Source: Planctomycetia bacterium (GTDB taxonomy: Bacteria > Planctomycetota > Phycisphaerae > Phycisphaerales > SM1A02). From it: DNA of 64,000 bases. Shown here piece by piece: positions 61,267 to 64,000 of the stretch; the stretch's first letter is position 1, and the number at the start of each line of letters is the position of its first letter. A model generated the notes under the pieces. It was not told where the DNA came from, searched no databases, and worked only from the letters and a program-made list of their open reading frames with translations. The DNA lies in contig SYGP01000002.1 of the NCBI GenBank assembly GCA_005799495.1, forward strand, positions 1-64,000, written 5' to 3'. The translations under genes were made by a program, and so were the position numbers.

Positions 61267-64000
61267 ATGGCAGTCTCAAGGAGATTTCTGGGTTGGTGCG
61301 AGGAGCATGGTCCCGCCCATGTGGCTATGCGCGCCCTGCTCAACGGTTCGCCTCGCGGCGTGGATGGCGGCTGCGATTTGTCGCGAACGCTTGTGGTGAC
61401 TGCGACCGGGCGTTCGCGCCGTCTGCTCAACCTTTGCCTCGCGGAAGCAGCCGATGAACTCGGCTGTCCGCTGATTCCGCCTGCCCTGTGTGCCGTGGCT
61501 TCCCTTGCCGCGCGCGTGCTCCTTGCAGACCGGTCGTGCCGTCCGATCGAAGGGATCGAGTGGATGCTGCTGATGCACGAGGCGCTCCGCCGTCTCCCCA
61601 CAGGCGCAAAGGCACTGCTCATGCCGCAGGTGGCGCAGGGCGAGACTGCCGAGAGTCCGATGGTGCTCGGTCGGATTGCCTCAGCGCTCGACGATGTGAC
61701 CCAGCAGTTGTTGCAGTCTGGACGATCGGCAGCGGAAGTGGCGCAATTGCCCTGCGTTTCGCCTTTGTTGGCGGACCGCTGGAATGCGCTGCATGCGTTC
61801 CATGGCCAGTGCGATGTGGTTGCACGCGAACTATCGCAAGGACAGGGTGTGGAGCTGCTGACGCCGTGGCAGTGGAGCGACCACTTGATGCGGCGCGCGA
61901 AGGATGGTCGGGTGGCGTTTGAGCGCGTCCTGCTGCTCGGCGTGCTCGATCTCACTCCAATGAACAGGCGTGTCGTGGAGTCTCTTGCACAAGCTGGCTG
62001 TGCAGTGGAAGCATGGATCGTCGCGCCATGTTCACCGCCGTGGAACGAAGGCGCATTCGATGCGCTCGGTTGTGTTTCGAGCGAAGCTGCTGGCCTTGCG
62101 CCTGAGATACCGGAGGCAGCCATCGAACCAGCGGAGGATGCGCTCGATCAGTGCGACGCCGCACTCGCGCGCTTCAGTGTGATGTGTGCGGAGTTGGCGA
62201 AGATGCCTGGCGGGGAGAGTGCGCTCGCGGACGCCGCAGCGCAACCTGTGGTGGTGTCCTGCGATCCCGAACTGACGCCGCTGCTTCAGGCGGTTGCGCT
62301 CCGCCACGGGCGTTCCGTCCATGCAGGATCCGGAACGCCCTTCGCACTCACGCTTCCCGGGTCTCTCCTTCGCGCCACCGCGCAACTTCACGCGCAGTGC
62401 ACGCCTGCAACACTTGCGCAGTTTCTCGCGCTGCCGGCGGTCTTGCACGCGCTGCAGGAAGAAATGTCCGATGATCCGCGGGCGATTCTCGATCGACTGC
62501 GCTCGGATCATCTGCTCCACAGTGTGAGCGATCTTGCGGAGGTGGGAGAGAAGCACTCCGCCGCGAGAGGCGCGAAGCTTGTCGCAGCGCTGCGCGCCAT
62601 CGGTGGCGATGTGTTGCCGCAGGGACTTGGAAGTCCTGCAGCCGTACCGAGATCGGTTGGGGACACCGTGAACGCTCTGATGGCATGGATGGCACGCATG
62701 CTCCGCGGAAGCCTTGGTGATCCAGTGCAAGTGGCGGCGCACGCGGAAGTGCAGTCGGCGGCCGAGTCGCTTGTGCGCAGTGCGTTCAAGGACAGTGTTC
62801 TTCCGATTGGAACGATCCTCGCCGTCCTGCAACAGCAGATGGATGCGAGAGAAGTTCCTGTCGCTCCCACGGGAACGGAAATCGAGGCGATCGGCTGGTT
62901 GGACGCACTCTTCGAGCCTTCGCGTCGGATGGTGCTGCTCGGGCTGCGTGAGGGAACCGTTCCGTCGCAACCACAGCCCGATGGTTGGTTGACCGATCCC
63001 ATTCGTCAGGCGATTGGATTGCCTGGACGCTCGGCTCGGCTGCACCGCGATGCCGTGTTGCTCGCGGCCGTGTTTGCGCGCGTGCCGACGCTGTCCGTCA
63101 TCGGAGGGATGGTCGACTCCCGCGGCGAGCCGTTTCGCCCGAGTCGGCTGCTCTTTCCCCGTGGCGCGGAAGCGCAGGCCAAACGCATCCTGCGCCTCTA
63201 TGCACCGGTCGAGGAAGAGCGCGTGCGGATACGCCTCGCCGATGGCAACTCCAGCGGCTTTCACCTCGTACCGCAGGCAGAGGACTTCCGTGAGTGCACG
63301 GTTCCAGATGCGATGTCAGTGACGAGTTGTGAGGGGTATCTCGCGGGGGCGTACGAGTTCTGGATCAAGAATGTCCTCAAACTCAACGAGCCGCTGGTGT
63401 TCTCGGATCTCATGCAGCCTCGGCACTTTGGCGTGCTGCTGCATCAGGTCCTTCGGCGACTGGCAGGTCCCACTCCTCAGGATGGATCGGAAGCGGCATG
63501 GATGAATGTCTTGGAGAACGAACTTGACCTCGTCCTTCGCGAGCATTTTGGAAGGAACCCTGCACCCGCGATCGCCATCCAGCGAACTGCGGCGGTCGCG
63601 CGCGTGCGGAGTGCACTCCGGTGGCACCTGGATCAGGCGCGTGAGGGCTGGGAGATCCGTGCATCGGAGTGGTCGTTTCCACGGGATGAAGCGTTGATGG
63701 TGGACGGCGTGCCGACCCAAGTGCAAGGACGAGTGGACCGTATTGATGTGAATCTGCAGACACGCCGGTGGCGTGTGATTGACTACAAGTTTGGAGACAG
63801 CGCGTTCAAGATCGCACGTATGTTCACGAAGAAGAGTGGAGTATGGAAGGATCCGCAGATTCCGCTGTATGTCCATCTCGTGCCGCGTTCATTCCCGGAA
63901 CTTGCTCCACTGGCGCTGAGTGGACATGTGCTCACTGTGGACGCCACGGGTGCGACAACGTTGATGGAAGTCGTGCACGATGCAAGTGTGGCGCATGCTG
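61267..64000 (+). CDS. AddB-like ATP-dependent nuclease (partial)
   Basis: 911 codons, open at the window end. The N-terminal ~600 residues look like an inactive helicase-like region of AddB/RexB type (ATGRSRRLLNL in place of a P-loop). The C-terminal part carries the PD-(D/E)XK nuclease core: GRVDRID and WRVIDYKFG. The Fe-S Cys usual in AddB are not visible in SCEGYLAGAYEFW. It would process double-strand breaks with AddA, probably encoded downstream. TAACAT is 14 bases before the ATG at 61267. Confidence 0.78.
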   Translation, partial: MAVSRRFLGWCEEHGPAHVAMRALLNGSPRGVDGGCDLSRTLVVTATGRSRRLLNLCLAEAADELGCPLIPPALCAVASLAARVLLADRSCRPIEGIEWMLLMHEALRRLPTGAKALLMPQVAQGETAESPMVLGRIASALDDVTQQLLQSGRSAAEVAQLPCVSPLLADRWNALHAFHGQCDVVARELSQGQGVELLTPWQWSDHLMRRAKDGRVAFERVLLLGVLDLTPMNRRVVESLAQAGCAVEAWIVAPCSPPWNEGAFDALGCVSSEAAGLAPEIPEAAIEPAEDALDQCDAALARFSVMCAELAKMPGGESALADAAAQPVVVSCDPELTPLLQAVALRHGRSVHAGSGTPFALTLPGSLLRATAQLHAQCTPATLAQFLALPAVLHALQEEMSDDPRAILDRLRSDHLLHSVSDLAEVGEKHSAARGAKLVAALRAIGGDVLPQGLGSPAAVPRSVGDTVNALMAWMARMLRGSLGDPVQVAAHAEVQSAAESLVRSAFKDSVLPIGTILAVLQQQMDAREVPVAPTGTEIEAIGWLDALFEPSRRMVLLGLREGTVPSQPQPDGWLTDPIRQAIGLPGRSARLHRDAVLLAAVFARVPTLSVIGGMVDSRGEPFRPSRLLFPRGAEAQAKRILRLYAPVEEERVRIRLADGNSSGFHLVPQAEDFRECTVPDAMSVTSCEGYLAGAYEFWIKNVLKLNEPLVFSDLMQPRHFGVLLHQVLRRLAGPTPQDGSEAAWMNVLENELDLVLREHFGRNPAPAIAIQRTAAVARVRSALRWHLDQAREGWEIRASEWSFPRDEALMVDGVPTQVQGRVDRIDVNLQTRRWRVIDYKFGDSAFKIARMFTKKSGVWKDPQIPLYVHLVPRSFPELAPLALSGHVLTVDATGATTLMEVVHDASVAHA

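Noticed and set aside
1-64000. CRISPR array, prophage or insertion sequence
   Set aside because: No regularly spaced repeats, integrase, transposase or terminal inverted repeats were seen.

Overview
This 64 kb window is a dense, GC-rich bacterial chromosome segment with about 58 protein genes and one tRNA. I infer a planctomycete-like organism, probably of the Phycisphaerae type. The reasons are high GC, many GTG starts, a secreted glycine-rich secretin-N-domain protein, a six-domain ribosomal protein S1, a degenerate sigma-70-like protein, a ThiD2-ThiE fusion, and broken-up ribosomal operons. This placement is inference from gene content, not from a marker-gene tree. I see no phage, insertion sequence, CRISPR array or secretion island; the region is mostly housekeeping genes with lineage-specific additions.

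Layout. Bases 1-11892 are almost all on the minus strand: a secretin-like fragment, a secreted 622-residue protein, rpsA, an MFS carrier, a HIT hydrolase, a NatAB-like ABC exporter coupled to a LolA-like lipoprotein-carrier protein, and an S41 protease. Bases 12012-20978 are mostly plus: metH, a tandem (fused) fluoride channel, an M42 peptidase (minus), a YgfZ-like protein, a tiny membrane protein, HMG-CoA lyase and a lone rpsR. Bases 20959-32091 hold a TPR protein, ferredoxin-NADP reductase, murA (plus), a SpoU methylase with two MCE-domain proteins, rho, psuG and a DEAD-box helicase. Bases 32146-42948 hold alr, the sigma-like protein, rplM-rpsI, a CPBP protease, an HNH nuclease, rpsP-trmD-rplS (rimM missing), an M50 protease and an amidohydrolase. 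Bases 43008-55161 hold a lipoprotein, ppk2, a Tat-type superoxide dismutase, thiE, a PhnP-like hydrolase, a lone atpG, a small redox group, dnaN, a YwlE/RpiB pair and leucyl aminopeptidase. Bases 55221-64000 hold mnmG, pyk, tRNA-Thr(TGT), an HD-GYP sensor and the first 911 codons of an AddB-like nuclease.

How the genes work together. Most units are short: two to four genes joined by 4-base stop/start overlaps (ATGA or GTGA), or single genes. The strongest genome-scale signal is at the starts. At 19 starts a TAnnnT hexamer lies 6-8 bases before the start codon, usually without a Shine-Dalgarno sequence, which is the arrangement expected for leaderless mRNAs. Only a minority (murA, rplM, rpsP, rpsR, the HNH gene, the redoxin gene) carry clear Shine-Dalgarno sites.

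Best candidates for new biology: the leaderless architecture, the degenerate sigma-70-like protein, the fused fluoride channel whose charge pattern predicts an inverted repeat, the repeat-generated mini-ORFs before ppk2, a dual-start (Tat/cytosolic) Mn-type superoxide dismutase, and a Rho factor lacking its aromatic RNP1 residues.
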